64,000 nucleotides of DNA from NCBI RefSeq assembly GCF_034427655.1, contig NZ_JAXOFX010000004.1, positions 248,001-312,000 on the forward strand. The letters are read 5' to 3'. The stretch comes from Robertmurraya_A mangrovi (GTDB taxonomy: Bacteria > Bacillota > Bacilli > Bacillales > Cytobacillaceae). A program made the translations under genes and the position numbers. Of the stretch, positions 34,891 to 44,013 are shown piece by piece. A model generated the notes under the pieces. It had not been told where the DNA came from. It made no database searches and saw only the letters and a list, made by a program, of their open reading frames with translations. Each line of letters opens with the position of its first letter. Position 1 is the stretch's first letter.

Positions 34891-36144
34891 ATGAAGAAAA
34901 TTTTATTAAGTGTTGGTGTTGGGTTAATCCTACTAATGTGGTTTAGCCTATCTAACGATGCTCAAGCTGCTGCTCCGACAATATATGTTGATGGTAAGAA
35001 GGTTAATAGTGCTTCTATCACCATTAATGGAAGTACCTTGGTGCCTCTTCGGACAATTGCGGAGAAATTAGGACTAGAGGTTCGATGGGACCAATCTACA
35101 CAAACGGTGACCTTTAAACACCCTTATCGAACAGGAATTATTTCACATAAAATTGGAACTAATACTATTACACTTAACACCAATGGGAAAACTACTAAAA
35201 CATTAACTGCAGCTTCCGTGAACCAAAAGGGTACCTCATATGTACCCATTCGATTATTTGAGTATTTAGATGCACAAGTGTTTTGGACCAGTGCACAAAA
35301 TCGCATTGATGTTTACTCATATGAATTAAAAACAAGCCAATATATCATGTTTGCAGGTCTTGCTTACAACGATATTAACCACTTGGTTGGAAGTAGTGTG
35401 CCTACCATTGTAGGTAAATTAAATTCTAATGGGAAGCGTGGTTTCTATGCAGATTTAAAAAACACTCAAAAGTATTTAGGGATGTATGCCAAAACTTCAA
35501 GTGGTGCAAAGATTACTCCTAAAACATTTATCGGTTCGGATTATCTACATGCAACTGAATGGAAAATGATAGATGCTTTGGTTAATAAGGATACTGGCTT
35601 CCAAGGTTATGCGTTCCAAAATAATCGTACAAAAGAAGTTGTAATTTCATACAGAGGTTCCGATGACACGGCTGACTGGTATCATAATTCTAGAGCCTTA
35701 ACAAGCAATTATAACTATCAAAAGTTACAAGCATATGCTCTTTTTGAAAGAAATGCGGGTAAAAGTGATAATATCACCATTGTAGGACATTCTTTAGGTG
35801 GTTATTTAGCTCAAGCAACAGCTAAAAACTATCCAAGTAACTTTAATAAGGTTGTTACTTTTAATGCTTTTGGAATTGACCAAACCAATAATTTGAAAAA
35901 CGTGATTAACTATCGTATATCAAATGATCCAGTGGCTAATAAACAAAATCATTATGGACGAAGCGTGGGATTTAACATTCGTATGTATGCTGATGATTTC
36001 ACTATTTCAGCTCACAAGCTTTTTAATTTCTACAGCTATTTTTATCCTGCAAAATCAAAGTATTGGTTAAATCTGGATAAAAAAGGATTAATGCCACACA
36101 ACAAAGCGAAATCAACAGCTAATGGAAATCCATATGTTTGGTAA
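34891..36144 (+). CDS. Secreted lipase (class 3-like alpha/beta hydrolase) with stalk domain
   Basis: 417 aa. Signal peptide to about residue 26 (AQAAA). Residues 29-150 are a copper-amine-oxidase-N/stalk domain, in two repeats: IYVDGKKV with LVPLRTIAEKLGLEVRWDQ, and then YVPIRLFEYLDAQVFW. The C-terminal half is an alpha/beta hydrolase: YAFQNNRTKEVVISYRGSDD, nucleophile GHSLGG, with TFNAFGID and candidate Asp and His further on (NDPVA, ISAHKLFNF). The Mbeg1-like or lipase class 3 family is the best fit; the substrate is unknown. The stalk domain probably spaces or anchors the enzyme at the cell surface. AGGAG precedes the ATG. Confidence 0.8.
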   Translation: MKKILLSVGVGLILLMWFSLSNDAQAAAPTIYVDGKKVNSASITINGSTLVPLRTIAEKLGLEVRWDQSTQTVTFKHPYRTGIISHKIGTNTITLNTNGKTTKTLTAASVNQKGTSYVPIRLFEYLDAQVFWTSAQNRIDVYSYELKTSQYIMFAGLAYNDINHLVGSSVPTIVGKLNSNGKRGFYADLKNTQKYLGMYAKTSSGAKITPKTFIGSDYLHATEWKMIDALVNKDTGFQGYAFQNNRTKEVVISYRGSDDTADWYHNSRALTSNYNYQKLQAYALFERNAGKSDNITIVGHSLGGYLAQATAKNYPSNFNKVVTFNAFGIDQTNNLKNVINYRISNDPVANKQNHYGRSVGFNIRMYADDFTISAHKLFNFYSYFYPAKSKYWLNLDKKGLMPHNKAKSTANGNPYVW

Positions 36145-36183
36145 TTTAATTTAATTTGCTCTGAGTAGACCTCGGCAAAATGA

Positions 36184-36213
36184 AAGGCAGAACCTAAATT
36201 ACGGTTCTGCCTT
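36184..36213. terminator. Bidirectional hairpin between convergent genes
   Basis: An 11-bp stem, AAGGCAGAACC with its complement, 8-base loop. T-rich sequence follows on the minus strand only weakly. Confidence 0.65.
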
Positions 36214-36222
36214 ACCATTGAA

Positions 36223-36909
36223 TTATTTCCAATCTTTTCTCCAATCCTTATAAGAGAGCGAATCAAAATTATACTTTTTTAATTTAACCTTCGTAAAAGT
36301 ACCTCTAGTAGAATTAAACTTTAGTTCTAAAACATCCCATTTAGCTACAGCGTTGTTATAACTTGCAATTCTAAACCCATCTTTATATATATTCTGAGGC
36401 CTTAATGTGTAACCTAACCCATGCTTTGCTTTCTTTAATTTCCCTTTTGAGATGTAATATATATCAACGAATTCAAAGTTAGAACTTTCAGTTGAAGCAA
36501 TTGCAAACAGGTCTGGTTGTCCCTTATATTTGGAAGGGATCATGTACATCATTTTTCGTGTTGCGTTATATGTATATCCCTTTTTTTGATACCCAGTATA
36601 GGTCACAGACTTTGAGCCACTTTTTCGAATATAAAACTTATAGTTCCCGTGGTACATTAAATCACCTTCATTTGCTCCGGCCCACACCATTGCAAAATCG
36701 GAATCATCATACGATGCTCTTTTTTTCTTTTCACTTGACCCTATTACATATAATTGATAGCTTTTGCCATTAGCATCTTTCAGAGTATAGGTCACACGAC
36801 TCTTTTTCGTGTTAACTGTTGCTGCTGAAACGGACTCTAGAGAAATACTAGAAATGATTAGAAACAATGTCCCAAGAATAAGTAGTAATTTTAAACCCCT
36901 TTTACTCAT
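36223..36909 (-). CDS. Exported protein of unknown function
   Basis: 228 aa. A signal peptide (LKLLLILGTLFLIISSI) ends near VSAAT. The mature protein is beta-rich and basic, with patterns such as VTYTLKDANGKSYQLYVIG, YKGQPDLFAIASTESSNFEF and FVDIYYISKGKL, which look like a single-domain binding protein. No cysteine and no family recognised. AGAGGGATTAAT lies ahead of the ATG. It is convergent with the lipase and shares its terminator hairpin. Confidence 0.6.
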   Translation of the reverse strand: MSKRGLKLLLILGTLFLIISSISLESVSAATVNTKKSRVTYTLKDANGKSYQLYVIGSSEKKKRASYDDSDFAMVWAGANEGDLMYHGNYKFYIRKSGSKSVTYTGYQKKGYTYNATRKMMYMIPSKYKGQPDLFAIASTESSNFEFVDIYYISKGKLKKAKHGLGYTLRPQNIYKDGFRIASYNNAVAKWDVLELKFNSTRGTFTKVKLKKYNFDSLSYKDWRKDWK

Positions 36910-37282
36910 ATTAATCCCTCTTCGTATAGTAATCTATAACTATTCTATTTTAAAATAATTATCGTTTTTTGTCATTCCTATATTTGTAAAGGCATATAAA
37001 ATTTGGTTACTTGTAGTTTATATAAATCTAACTATAAGAATAGTTACTATATAGAGATTAATTTAGAAAAAGCTTAGGACTGGTGGACTGGTTGACCTAT
37101 AATAGTGTAAAAATCAGCTCTTAAATTCTTACCAGTAAATGCATTGTTTTGGAAAATAACCATTGTAAAGAAATGCATTAAAGTTTCTACTATACTACAC
37201 AGGAAAATTATCTTTTCACCTCCAGGAATGTCCTGTATAATATTCCTGTTATTACCATAAAAGAGAAGAAGGTGGAATTAAG
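36910..37282. other. Divergent intergenic region
   Basis: AT-rich. It holds two AAATGCATT copies (37138 and 37171) and a candidate promoter for the next gene. Nothing coding was seen. Confidence 0.45.
37213..37241 (+). promoter_or_regulatory. Candidate sigma-A promoter
   Basis: TTTTCA and TATAAT 17 bases apart, 42 bases before the GTG start. Confidence 0.45.
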
Positions 37283-38785
37283 GTGAAAAAATTCGTTGGA
37301 ATGCTTCTGACTGCGCTGCTTATACTTTCCTTTTCAGTACCTAGTATGGCCAGTGCGAATGGCTTGCTGCCAGTAAAATCAAATTCTGCAACAATCAAAA
37401 TCGAAAGCGCACCAAAAAAATCTAAAATTACTAAATTGGAGCTTATACTAGATAATAAAACAATTTATGTTGGCGATAGCCAGTATGACAATTATTTAGA
37501 TGCAAAGGTGACCTACCAAGATAAAACATATGGTTATGTACCAATTGAGGATGTAAAATTAACCTCTTCAAGTTCAAAAATTTTGAAAATTGTTGATGGG
37601 CGATTCCTTTTACCTGTGAAGTCAGGTAAGGTTACAATTACTGGAACCTATAAGGGTGTTAAAGGAAAGCTTTCTTTAACTGTAAAAGGAAGTGCAAATG
37701 GAGAGTTTTCAGTAGCATTTAAAGGTATAGAGAATGCTAATTATATTGATACATATTTTACATATGTAAAGAAAAACAGTTCAAAAAAGACAGATTATTC
37801 TTATAGAAACTTCAATATTAAAGAGACAAAAACATCAAATGGATACAAATTCTCCGGTCTAAACTGGGATAAGTATTCTACTATTTATGGAACAATAAGA
37901 GTAGAGGATAAAGTATTCTATCTTGAAGTTAATAAGAAGCAGAATAAAAAGACTATTACCCTAGATGCAGCTTCGCTTTCTGAAATAATTATTAATTACC
38001 CTACTAAAGATGTACAAACAACCAATCTATCTATCACAAAGATAGACTCAAATAAGAAGATGTTACATTTAGGAAGCTTTTATGGTGAATCAAAGTTCTT
38101 TGTCCCAAAAGGCACTTATAATATGCAAGTTCAAGCAAAAGGTTCAGAAAAATACTATAACCTATATTTAAAAAGTCAAAAAATTGATGATAAAAAGCAG
38201 TCTATTAACATTAGCTCAAAAAATTTATCTTTAATTAGCTTTACAACTAAGCCATCTGGAAGTAATAAGTTGGATATTCAAAGTATAGGAGCAGCTTTTA
38301 ATTTTAATAACTTTAATCATTTATCAAGTCTTTCGCTATATGATAGTAATGGTCCTGTAACGAATGTCTATCTTAATAACATGACATATACTGAACTGTC
38401 ATCAAATGTACTTGTAAATGATAATTGGGTTTATGAATATCAGTTACCAAGTAATAAGGTTTCTAAAAACATGAAAGTTACTTTCGGTGATCAATTAAAA
38501 GCAAGTATCTCCTTTAAGAAGAACACGAAACTTTACGCAGGACAACGTATTTATCTGCCTGCATCAAGTAGTAATTGGGGCAGTGGTGTATTAAATGTAA
38601 AAGATCAGTATGGAAATTATGTAACTAGAGTATATAATCAAAAAGACTACAAATCAGAATCAGCAGTTTTAGTCTTTAAAGGAAGTAAAAAAACCTACAG
38701 AATTCCTATTAATGATCTAACATATGGTACAGTAACATTACCAACCGTACCAGGAACTTATAAAGTTACTTTTGAAATGAAGTAA
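37283..38785 (+). CDS. Large exported protein with Big-like domain, function unknown
   Basis: 500 aa from GTG, with AAGGTGG seven bases upstream. Signal peptide cut near ASANG. Residues about 45-135 resemble a bacterial Ig-like (Big_2-type) domain: ITKLELILDNKTIYVGDSQY, later VDGRFLLPVKSGKVTITGTY and KGVKGKLSLTV. The remaining 360 residues are beta-rich, Ser/Asn/Lys-rich and unrecognised; two sections (LGSFYGESKFFVPKGTYNMQ and LTYGTVTLPTVPGTYKVTF) have the look of carboxypeptidase-regulatory or prealbumin-like folds. No anchor motif. A surface or matrix role is inferred only from export and domain type. It is monocistronic. Confidence 0.65.
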   Translation: MKKFVGMLLTALLILSFSVPSMASANGLLPVKSNSATIKIESAPKKSKITKLELILDNKTIYVGDSQYDNYLDAKVTYQDKTYGYVPIEDVKLTSSSSKILKIVDGRFLLPVKSGKVTITGTYKGVKGKLSLTVKGSANGEFSVAFKGIENANYIDTYFTYVKKNSSKKTDYSYRNFNIKETKTSNGYKFSGLNWDKYSTIYGTIRVEDKVFYLEVNKKQNKKTITLDAASLSEIIINYPTKDVQTTNLSITKIDSNKKMLHLGSFYGESKFFVPKGTYNMQVQAKGSEKYYNLYLKSQKIDDKKQSINISSKNLSLISFTTKPSGSNKLDIQSIGAAFNFNNFNHLSSLSLYDSNGPVTNVYLNNMTYTELSSNVLVNDNWVYEYQLPSNKVSKNMKVTFGDQLKASISFKKNTKLYAGQRIYLPASSSNWGSGVLNVKDQYGNYVTRVYNQKDYKSESAVLVFKGSKKTYRIPINDLTYGTVTLPTVPGTYKVTFEMK

Positions 38786-38883
38786 TAAAATAGAGAGGGA
38801 GTGGATTGAATCTGCTCTCTCTTAATGTTTTATAAAGAGAATAACACAAATTTTGACTCTTCTTGTCAATATATTAGACATCC

Positions 38884-38900
38884 TGTAACACACTTGTAAC
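38884..38900 (+). promoter_or_regulatory. WalR-type box upstream of NlpC/P60 gene 1
   Basis: TGTAAC-ACACT-TGTAAC is an exact match to the WalR (YycF) consensus of two TGTWAH half-sites separated by five bases. A candidate -10 (GATAAT) starts 33 bases downstream at 38933 with no good -35, as for an activator-dependent promoter. Confidence 0.75.
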
Positions 38901-38992
38901 GAAATTTGAAAGAAACTGTAAAGTAATTTTCAGATAATTCATGAGAGAATAAGAACAGATAAAGCAATTCTTAAGTCATCTGGAGGTCTCTT

Positions 38993-39436
38993 ATGAAAAA
39001 GATATTACTAGCAAGTATTCTAACAATGACTCTACTATTTAGTGGTTTAATAGGAAATTCTAAAGTAGAAGCAACTTCTCATGGCGCAAAAGCTGCTAAT
39101 ATTGGTCATAAGTACATAGGCACTCCGTATAAGTACGGTGGGACAACTCCTAAAGGCTTTGATTGTTCTGGTTTTGTGGGATATTCTTTTAAAAAGGCAG
39201 GGAAATCTATTCCTAGGACTTCTAGAGATATCTATAAAAAAGGAAAATCAGTTTCTAAGAAAAACTTGAAAAAAGGTGACGTTCTTTTCTTTAACACTTA
39301 TGGAAAAGGAGTATCACATGTTGCTATATACGTAGGCAAAGGGAAGTTTATACATAGTGCAAGTAGAGGAGTTAAAGTCGATACTCTATCAAATAGCTAT
39401 TGGAAGCCAAGATATATTGGAGCGAAACGAATTTAA
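38993..39436 (+). CDS. Small secreted NlpC/P60 endopeptidase, copy 1
   Basis: 147 aa. A signal peptide (KKILLASILTMTLLFSGLIG) is followed by a bare NlpC/P60 domain with no LysM or SH3 module: IGHKYIGTPYKYGGTTPKGF, catalytic Cys in FDCSGFVGY, PRTSRDIYKKGK, LKKGDVLFF, His in VSHVAIYVG, and FIHSAS. It is expected to cut the D-gamma-Glu-DAP bond in peptidoglycan. GGAGG lies before the ATG. A perfect WalR-type box lies 93 bases upstream. It has its own terminator and is followed 0.5 kb downstream by a paralogue with the same architecture and promoter layout. Confidence 0.92.
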   Translation: MKKILLASILTMTLLFSGLIGNSKVEATSHGAKAANIGHKYIGTPYKYGGTTPKGFDCSGFVGYSFKKAGKSIPRTSRDIYKKGKSVSKKNLKKGDVLFFNTYGKGVSHVAIYVGKGKFIHSASRGVKVDTLSNSYWKPRYIGAKRI

Positions 39437-39451
39437 TTTTATACTTAAATC

Positions 39452-39491
39452 AATAGGCAGTATCTCTCTATGAGATGCTGCCTATTTTTTT
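39452..39491 (+). terminator. Terminator of NlpC/P60 gene 1
   Basis: AATAGGCAG-ATCTC pairs with GAGAT-CTGCCTATT, then T7. Confidence 0.9.
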
Positions 39492-39814
39492 GAGTGATTA
39501 GATTAAATTTTTGGTTTAGGGAGGATTCTTTAATACAAACACTAAAGTTTCATTAAAGTTCAAACTAACTCTACCTACAGGAGATATTTCCTAACTCACT
39601 TCGATGAGACAAATCTAAAGAGGAGGTAATATAGTCCAGAGAGACTATCTTTAAAAGTAAGATGTGGTGTATGCTGCTTTTGTATATTCCATTTTTTTAA
39701 CTTCTGACTAACTCAAAACTTTGTCATATAAAGGCTAAATAAGATCATAATCACTAAATATTTAGTAACATTTTAGTATAATTCTGGACTAGCCTATCAA
39801 AGTTTAAGAGAATT
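39492..39814. other. Gap between the two NlpC/P60 genes
   Basis: AT-rich, containing an unused AGGAGGT-like sequence near 39620 with no ORF after it. The duplicated promoter region of gene 2 begins at its right end. Confidence 0.45.
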
Positions 39815-39831
39815 TGTAACATTCTTGTAAT
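39815..39831 (+). promoter_or_regulatory. WalR-type box upstream of NlpC/P60 gene 2
   Basis: TGTAAC-ATTCT-TGTAAT, an exact consensus match. A GATAAT begins 34 bases downstream at 39865, the same geometry as in copy 1 within one base. Confidence 0.75.
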
Positions 39832-39929
39832 GAAATTAGAACAGAACTGTAATAGCAATTTTCTGATAATTTATGAGAGAATAAGTTTTGTAAGGTGATA
39901 ACTTATTCCTATTGTTTTCGGAGGTTGTT

Positions 39930-40373
39930 ATGAAGAAAGTCCTTTTAGCTAGTATTTTATCAATCAGTCTATTATTTAGTGGTTTAATAGGTACTAATGA
40001 AGTGGAAGCTTCTTCATCAGGTGCAAATGCAGCTAGTATTGGTAAGAAGTACATAGGTACTCCTTATAAATATGGTGGAATGTCACCAAATGGGTTTGAT
40101 TGCTCAGGCTTTGTAGGATATGTATTTAAAAAAGCAGGAGAGCCAATTCCAAGATCCTCTAGAGAAATTTACAAAAAAGGAAAAAACGTAGCTAAGAAAA
40201 GTTTGAAAAAAGGTGATCTTCTATTCTTCAATACAAGTGGAAAAGGAGTATCGCATGTAGCTATCTATGTAGGGAAAGGGCAGTTTATACATAGCGCTAA
40301 TAAAGGTGTTAAAATCGATTCTTTATCGAGTACATATTGGAAAACTAGATACATAGGTGCAAAGCGAATCTAA
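39930..40373 (+). CDS. Small secreted NlpC/P60 endopeptidase, copy 2
   Basis: 147 aa from ATG 39930 (GGAGG seven bases upstream); the longer frame to 39912 runs through the ribosome binding site. Same length and layout as copy 1 and very similar throughout: SILSISLLFSGLIG signal, IGKKYIGTPYKYGGMSPNGF, FDCSGFVGY, PRSSREIYKKGK, LKKGDLLFF, VSHVAIYVG, FIHSAN, ending YIGAKRI in both. The catalytic Cys and His are kept, so both copies look active. The duplication includes the promoter and WalR-type box. Confidence 0.92.
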   Translation: MKKVLLASILSISLLFSGLIGTNEVEASSSGANAASIGKKYIGTPYKYGGMSPNGFDCSGFVGYVFKKAGEPIPRSSREIYKKGKNVAKKSLKKGDLLFFNTSGKGVSHVAIYVGKGQFIHSANKGVKIDSLSSTYWKTRYIGAKRI

Positions 40374-40380
40374 ATAAATA

Positions 40381-40437
40381 AAAAAGCATGTAATGGGCAG
40401 AATTTTTAATAATTCTACTTATTACATGCTTTTTTAA
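40381..40437 (+). terminator. Terminator of NlpC/P60 gene 2
   Basis: AAAAAGCATGTAAT pairs with ATTACATGCTTTTT (one-base bulge), long loop, then T6. Confidence 0.85.
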
Positions 40438-40694
40438 TTAATTCTTTCATACCCTTAGAGTGCTCCTTCATTAGTAATATATGACTATTAGAGAATATAT
40501 AAAAACTGTGTAAATGGTAATGAATGGACTGATAATTTTATAACGAATAGAACCTAAGAATGGCACTATTGGCCCAATAAAAATAATTCTCAATTAGGAT
40601 ATTGTGGTCATGCGTACTCCTATCTGACAATGTTAAATTTATAATTGGTTTGATTTTCCAATAACAAATACATATCAGAGTAGGGGGAAACCTA

Positions 40695-41771
40695 ATGAAA
40701 AAGTCCTTTTTATTCAAGCTAGTTATTACCTTCGCGCTTCTTGTAAGCTTATTTTTTCCACTAACTACAACAAATGCTTCAACTATCCATTCCGGCATTG
40801 TAACTGTAAAGAGTACCAGTATAAAGGCAACTGCATCATCAAAGTCTAAAACGGTTGGTTCTTTAAAAAAGGGGAGTATTGTAAACGTTTATTCCAAGAC
40901 TAAAAGTGGTTGGTCACAAATCTATTATAAAAACAAGAAAGCCTATGTATATACTAAGCACTTAAAGGCAACTAAGAAAATTTCTTTCTTAATGGATAAA
41001 ACAAAGATTTATACTTATGAAGATTACAAGGGTGCAACAGTCAGTTTAAAATATTCCCAGAAAAAAGATGGATGGAATGTTTGGAAAACTAGAGATGGTA
41101 AAAAGGTAGTCCTTTCTGAAAGGGAAACTAAAAATGCGTTAGAAGAGAAAGAGGGAAGTAGAGTTTTAGAGCAATTGAGTTATCCTTTGTATGTTGGGAA
41201 AAAGGTAACATACAGTAATGAAACAACAAAAATTACTTCTTTAACTAAAACAGTGAAAACCCCTGCAGGAACTTTTAAGAATTGCATTGAGATGCAGCAA
41301 TTAAGATCAGGACGTACTTCTTACTTTGCTCCGGGAGTAGGATTAGTCCAAATGAAAAAAGGAAAAACAATCGAACTACAGTTAGCACAAAAAAAGACTG
41401 AAAAAGCTATAAAAGCAGATGAGGCTAAAATTAAGGAATTAATTAGAAGAAATACAATTAATACAGAAACGGAAAACATGGAAGAATACATGAAGGATGT
41501 TTCTAAAGAACGTCGCAATGATACACAAATGATTGCAATGTTAGAAGAACTATTCAAAAACTTTGACCTTAAGTATGAGCTGCAGGATATCAAATTTTTA
41601 AGTATGACTGAAAAGGAAGTCATTGTTGAGGTTAAACACAAAATAACTGCTACCTACATTGCAGATGGATATCAATATCGTGACAATGTCACAACTTCAA
41701 TCCATTCAATTATTAAAGAAGATGGCAAGTTTGTATTTAACCTTTCAGGAATACAGGATATTGAGTATTAA
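40695..41771 (+). CDS. Exported SH3-domain protein with C-terminal unknown domain
   Basis: 358 aa. Signal peptide cut near TNAST. An SH3b domain occupies residues about 34-95 (IVTVKSTSIKATASSKSKTV, GSLKKGSIVNVYSKTKSGW, KKAYVYTKHLKA). A middle domain holds the pattern TKTVKTPAGTFKNCIEM and YFAPGVGLVQMKKGK, seen in several Bacillaceae lipoproteins and wall proteins of unknown role. The C-terminal 120 residues are helical then beta (NTINTETENMEEYMKDVSKE, EVIVEVKHKITATYIADGYQ), resembling an NTF2-like fold. GGGGGA lies before the ATG. No catalytic residues are visible. Confidence 0.7.
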   Translation: MKKSFLFKLVITFALLVSLFFPLTTTNASTIHSGIVTVKSTSIKATASSKSKTVGSLKKGSIVNVYSKTKSGWSQIYYKNKKAYVYTKHLKATKKISFLMDKTKIYTYEDYKGATVSLKYSQKKDGWNVWKTRDGKKVVLSERETKNALEEKEGSRVLEQLSYPLYVGKKVTYSNETTKITSLTKTVKTPAGTFKNCIEMQQLRSGRTSYFAPGVGLVQMKKGKTIELQLAQKKTEKAIKADEAKIKELIRRNTINTETENMEEYMKDVSKERRNDTQMIAMLEELFKNFDLKYELQDIKFLSMTEKEVIVEVKHKITATYIADGYQYRDNVTTSIHSIIKEDGKFVFNLSGIQDIEY

Positions 41772-41777
41772 TTAACC

Positions 41778-41827
41778 AAAAAGAGTAAGGCCTCCTATAT
41801 AGATGTTAGGGGGTCTTACTCTTTTAT
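41778..41827 (+). terminator. Terminator of the SH3 gene
   Basis: AAAAGAGTAAG-CC pairs with GG-CTTACTCTTTT, with internal loops. Confidence 0.8.
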
Positions 41828-42214
41828 AATGCTGTAAACATCACTTTTCACAAAAGTATGAATCCTACTTATTCCTTCGTGTGGTAGGACATTATTCTTC
41901 TAGGATTGTATTCATCTTAGAATGCATGCCTGATTAATTTTAATACTGATAGACATTCAGTTAAAGCTTTTTAAATACATCTTAGGTCTTAGATACATTT
42001 ACATTTTAGGTCTATTTTGGGATCGTAGCTCCTGAAGTAATATAATACATATAATAAAGAAATATACTGTTTGTTCTAGAATAAAATAGATAAAATGATA
42101 ATGAAACCATATACGTTTCAATATCGTAATACTACTAATTACCTTTTCATAACAGGATATTTTATTCCGACAATGAACTCTTTATAAAATGGTGTATGTC
42201 AGGAGTCGATAAAC
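41828..42214. other. Intergenic region upstream of xpaC
   Basis: No gene was seen. It is AT-rich with a short direct repeat (TTAGGTCT...ACAT, near 41980-42012) and a TATAAA at about 42182 that could be the -10 of the xpaC-telA operon. Confidence 0.45.
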
Positions 42215-42844
42215 TTGAATCCATTTATTTCATTAATAGTCTTTTTATTCGCTGCCCTTCCCGCATCTACAGGAGCTTGGTTGATTAGTTTCTTTGGATT
42301 TGACCAAACGTTTTGGATGTCATCAGGTATTGCTCTAGGTACAGCGTTCATTTCCTATATTTCAATCAAGGGACTAATAAAGCGGAGTTATTTAAAGAAG
42401 CATCAGCTTACAAGCAAGGAATATGCTTATATTAAGAAGAATCTTAAAGAGGCAAAAAGTAAGATTGGTCGTCTACAAAAGGCCCTTATTGCATCTAGGA
42501 GCATCCCCAGTTTTAAACAAAACGTGGATATCCTTCGAGTCACAAGGAAAATTTATAGCATAACGAAAAAAGAACCGAAACGATTTTATCAAGCTGAACG
42601 ATTTTATTTTTACCATTTAGACTCACTTGTAGAGATTACTGAAAAATACGCTTTTCTAAAAAATCAGCCAAAGAAAGCAGCGGAGCTTGAAATATCATTA
42701 TTCGATACAAGACAGGTTATAAAAGAGCTAACTCTATCCATTGAAAAGGATTTAAACCATGTTCTATCGAATGATATAAATCAACTAAACTTTGAATTAG
42801 ATGTTATAAAAACCAGAAAAGATGATGAAAGCAGGCGGTTATAA
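42215..42844 (+). CDS. xpaC: XpaC family protein
   Basis: 209 aa from TTG with AGGAG nine bases upstream. Two N-terminal membrane segments (FISLIVFLFAALPASTGAWL and the following FWMSSGIALGTAFISYISI) are followed by a basic helical cytoplasmic domain (LTSKEYAYIKKNLKEAKSKI). It matches the XpaC family, named from 5-bromo-4-chloroindolyl phosphate hydrolysis in B. subtilis, and the pairing with a TelA-like gene is as in B. subtilis xpaC-yaaN. Its stop overlaps the ATG of telA by one base (TAATG), so the two are translationally coupled. The molecular function is unknown. Confidence 0.88.
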   Translation: MNPFISLIVFLFAALPASTGAWLISFFGFDQTFWMSSGIALGTAFISYISIKGLIKRSYLKKHQLTSKEYAYIKKNLKEAKSKIGRLQKALIASRSIPSFKQNVDILRVTRKIYSITKKEPKRFYQAERFYFYHLDSLVEITEKYAFLKNQPKKAAELEISLFDTRQVIKELTLSIEKDLNHVLSNDINQLNFELDVIKTRKDDESRRL

Positions 42845-44010
42845 TGAGTGAGAAGTATAAAGAAACAAGCAGTCTTTTCGACGATATGCTTGCCAACCCG
42901 TTTGGAGAACAGGAGGATGGTTTTCAAAAACAGGTAATACAAACACAAGAAGATAAACCACCAAGGCTTATAGATGTCATCCCGGAAGAAAACAGACAAA
43001 AGGCATATCAATTAGCAGGGCAGATCGACCCTAAAAATCATCAGGCGATTATTTCATACGGAACACAAGCTCAAGGGAAGCTAATGAACTTTTCCCATAC
43101 GATGATTGACCAGGTTAGAAAAGATGAAATTGGGGATATCGGACAGATTATTCATGAGTTAATGAGTAAGCTTAAAGAAGTAAATCCTGATGAGCTTAGA
43201 ACGGAAAAACAAGGATTATTTTCAAGGATGTTTGGGAAAATTCAAAACTCAATTCAAGAGGTTCTGTCGAAATATCAAAAAACAGGTGCTCAAATTGATC
43301 GAATTAGCGTAAAGTTAGAACACTCTAAAAATCGCCTATTAAGTGATATAAAGTTACTGGAACAATTATATGAGCATAATAAAGAGTACTTTCATGGTTT
43401 AAATGTTTTTATCGCAGCAGGTGAACTTAAGCTAGACGAACTATACTCTAAAACGATTCCTGAATTAAGGCAAAAAGCTGAGTCCACACAAGATCAAATG
43501 GACTTTCAGGATGTTAACGATATGGTGCAGTTTGCGGATCGTCTAGATAAAAGATTACATGACCTGAAATTAAGCCGTCAAATTACCATTCAAAGTGCTC
43601 CACAAATACGCTTGATTCAAAATACAAACCAAGCATTGGTGGAGAAAATCCAGTCTTCCATTATGACAGCTATACCATTATGGAAAAATCAAGTGGCCAT
43701 TGCTCTGACGCTTGTTAGACAACGTCAGGCAGTAGAAGCTCAAAAACATGTGACAAAAACAACGAATGAGCTCCTATTGAAAAACGCTGAGATGCTAAAG
43801 CAAAATAGCATTGAAACTGCAAAGGAAAATGAGCGAGGTCTCGTTGATATTGATACGCTAAAGAAAACACAAGAAAATCTGGTTACTACATTACAAGAAA
43901 CATTACGGATTCAGGAAGAAGGCAGAAACAAACGTCGCTTAGCCGAACAGGATATGGCTGCTATGGAGAATGAATTAAGACAAAAGTTACTAAACTTGAA
44001 GAATAATTAA
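42844..44010 (+). CDS. telA: TelA family toxic-anion-resistance protein (YaaN-like)
   Basis: 388 aa, cytoplasmic and almost entirely helical. The TelA family pattern is clear: IPEENRQKAYQLAGQIDPKN, IIHELMSKLKEVNPDEL, RMFGKIQNSIQEVLSKYQKT, LERLYEHNKEYF-like segment (LEQLYEHNKEYFHGLNVFIA), QSAPQIRLIQNTNQALVEKI, and IPLWKNQVAIALTLVRQRQA. Members are linked to tellurite, nisin and cell-envelope stress resistance, with an unclear mechanism. Length is normal. Its ATG overlaps the xpaC stop by one base, making a two-gene operon. Confidence 0.92.
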   Translation: MSEKYKETSSLFDDMLANPFGEQEDGFQKQVIQTQEDKPPRLIDVIPEENRQKAYQLAGQIDPKNHQAIISYGTQAQGKLMNFSHTMIDQVRKDEIGDIGQIIHELMSKLKEVNPDELRTEKQGLFSRMFGKIQNSIQEVLSKYQKTGAQIDRISVKLEHSKNRLLSDIKLLEQLYEHNKEYFHGLNVFIAAGELKLDELYSKTIPELRQKAESTQDQMDFQDVNDMVQFADRLDKRLHDLKLSRQITIQSAPQIRLIQNTNQALVEKIQSSIMTAIPLWKNQVAIALTLVRQRQAVEAQKHVTKTTNELLLKNAEMLKQNSIETAKENERGLVDIDTLKKTQENLVTTLQETLRIQEEGRNKRRLAEQDMAAMENELRQKLLNLKNN

Positions 44011-44013
44011 TGG

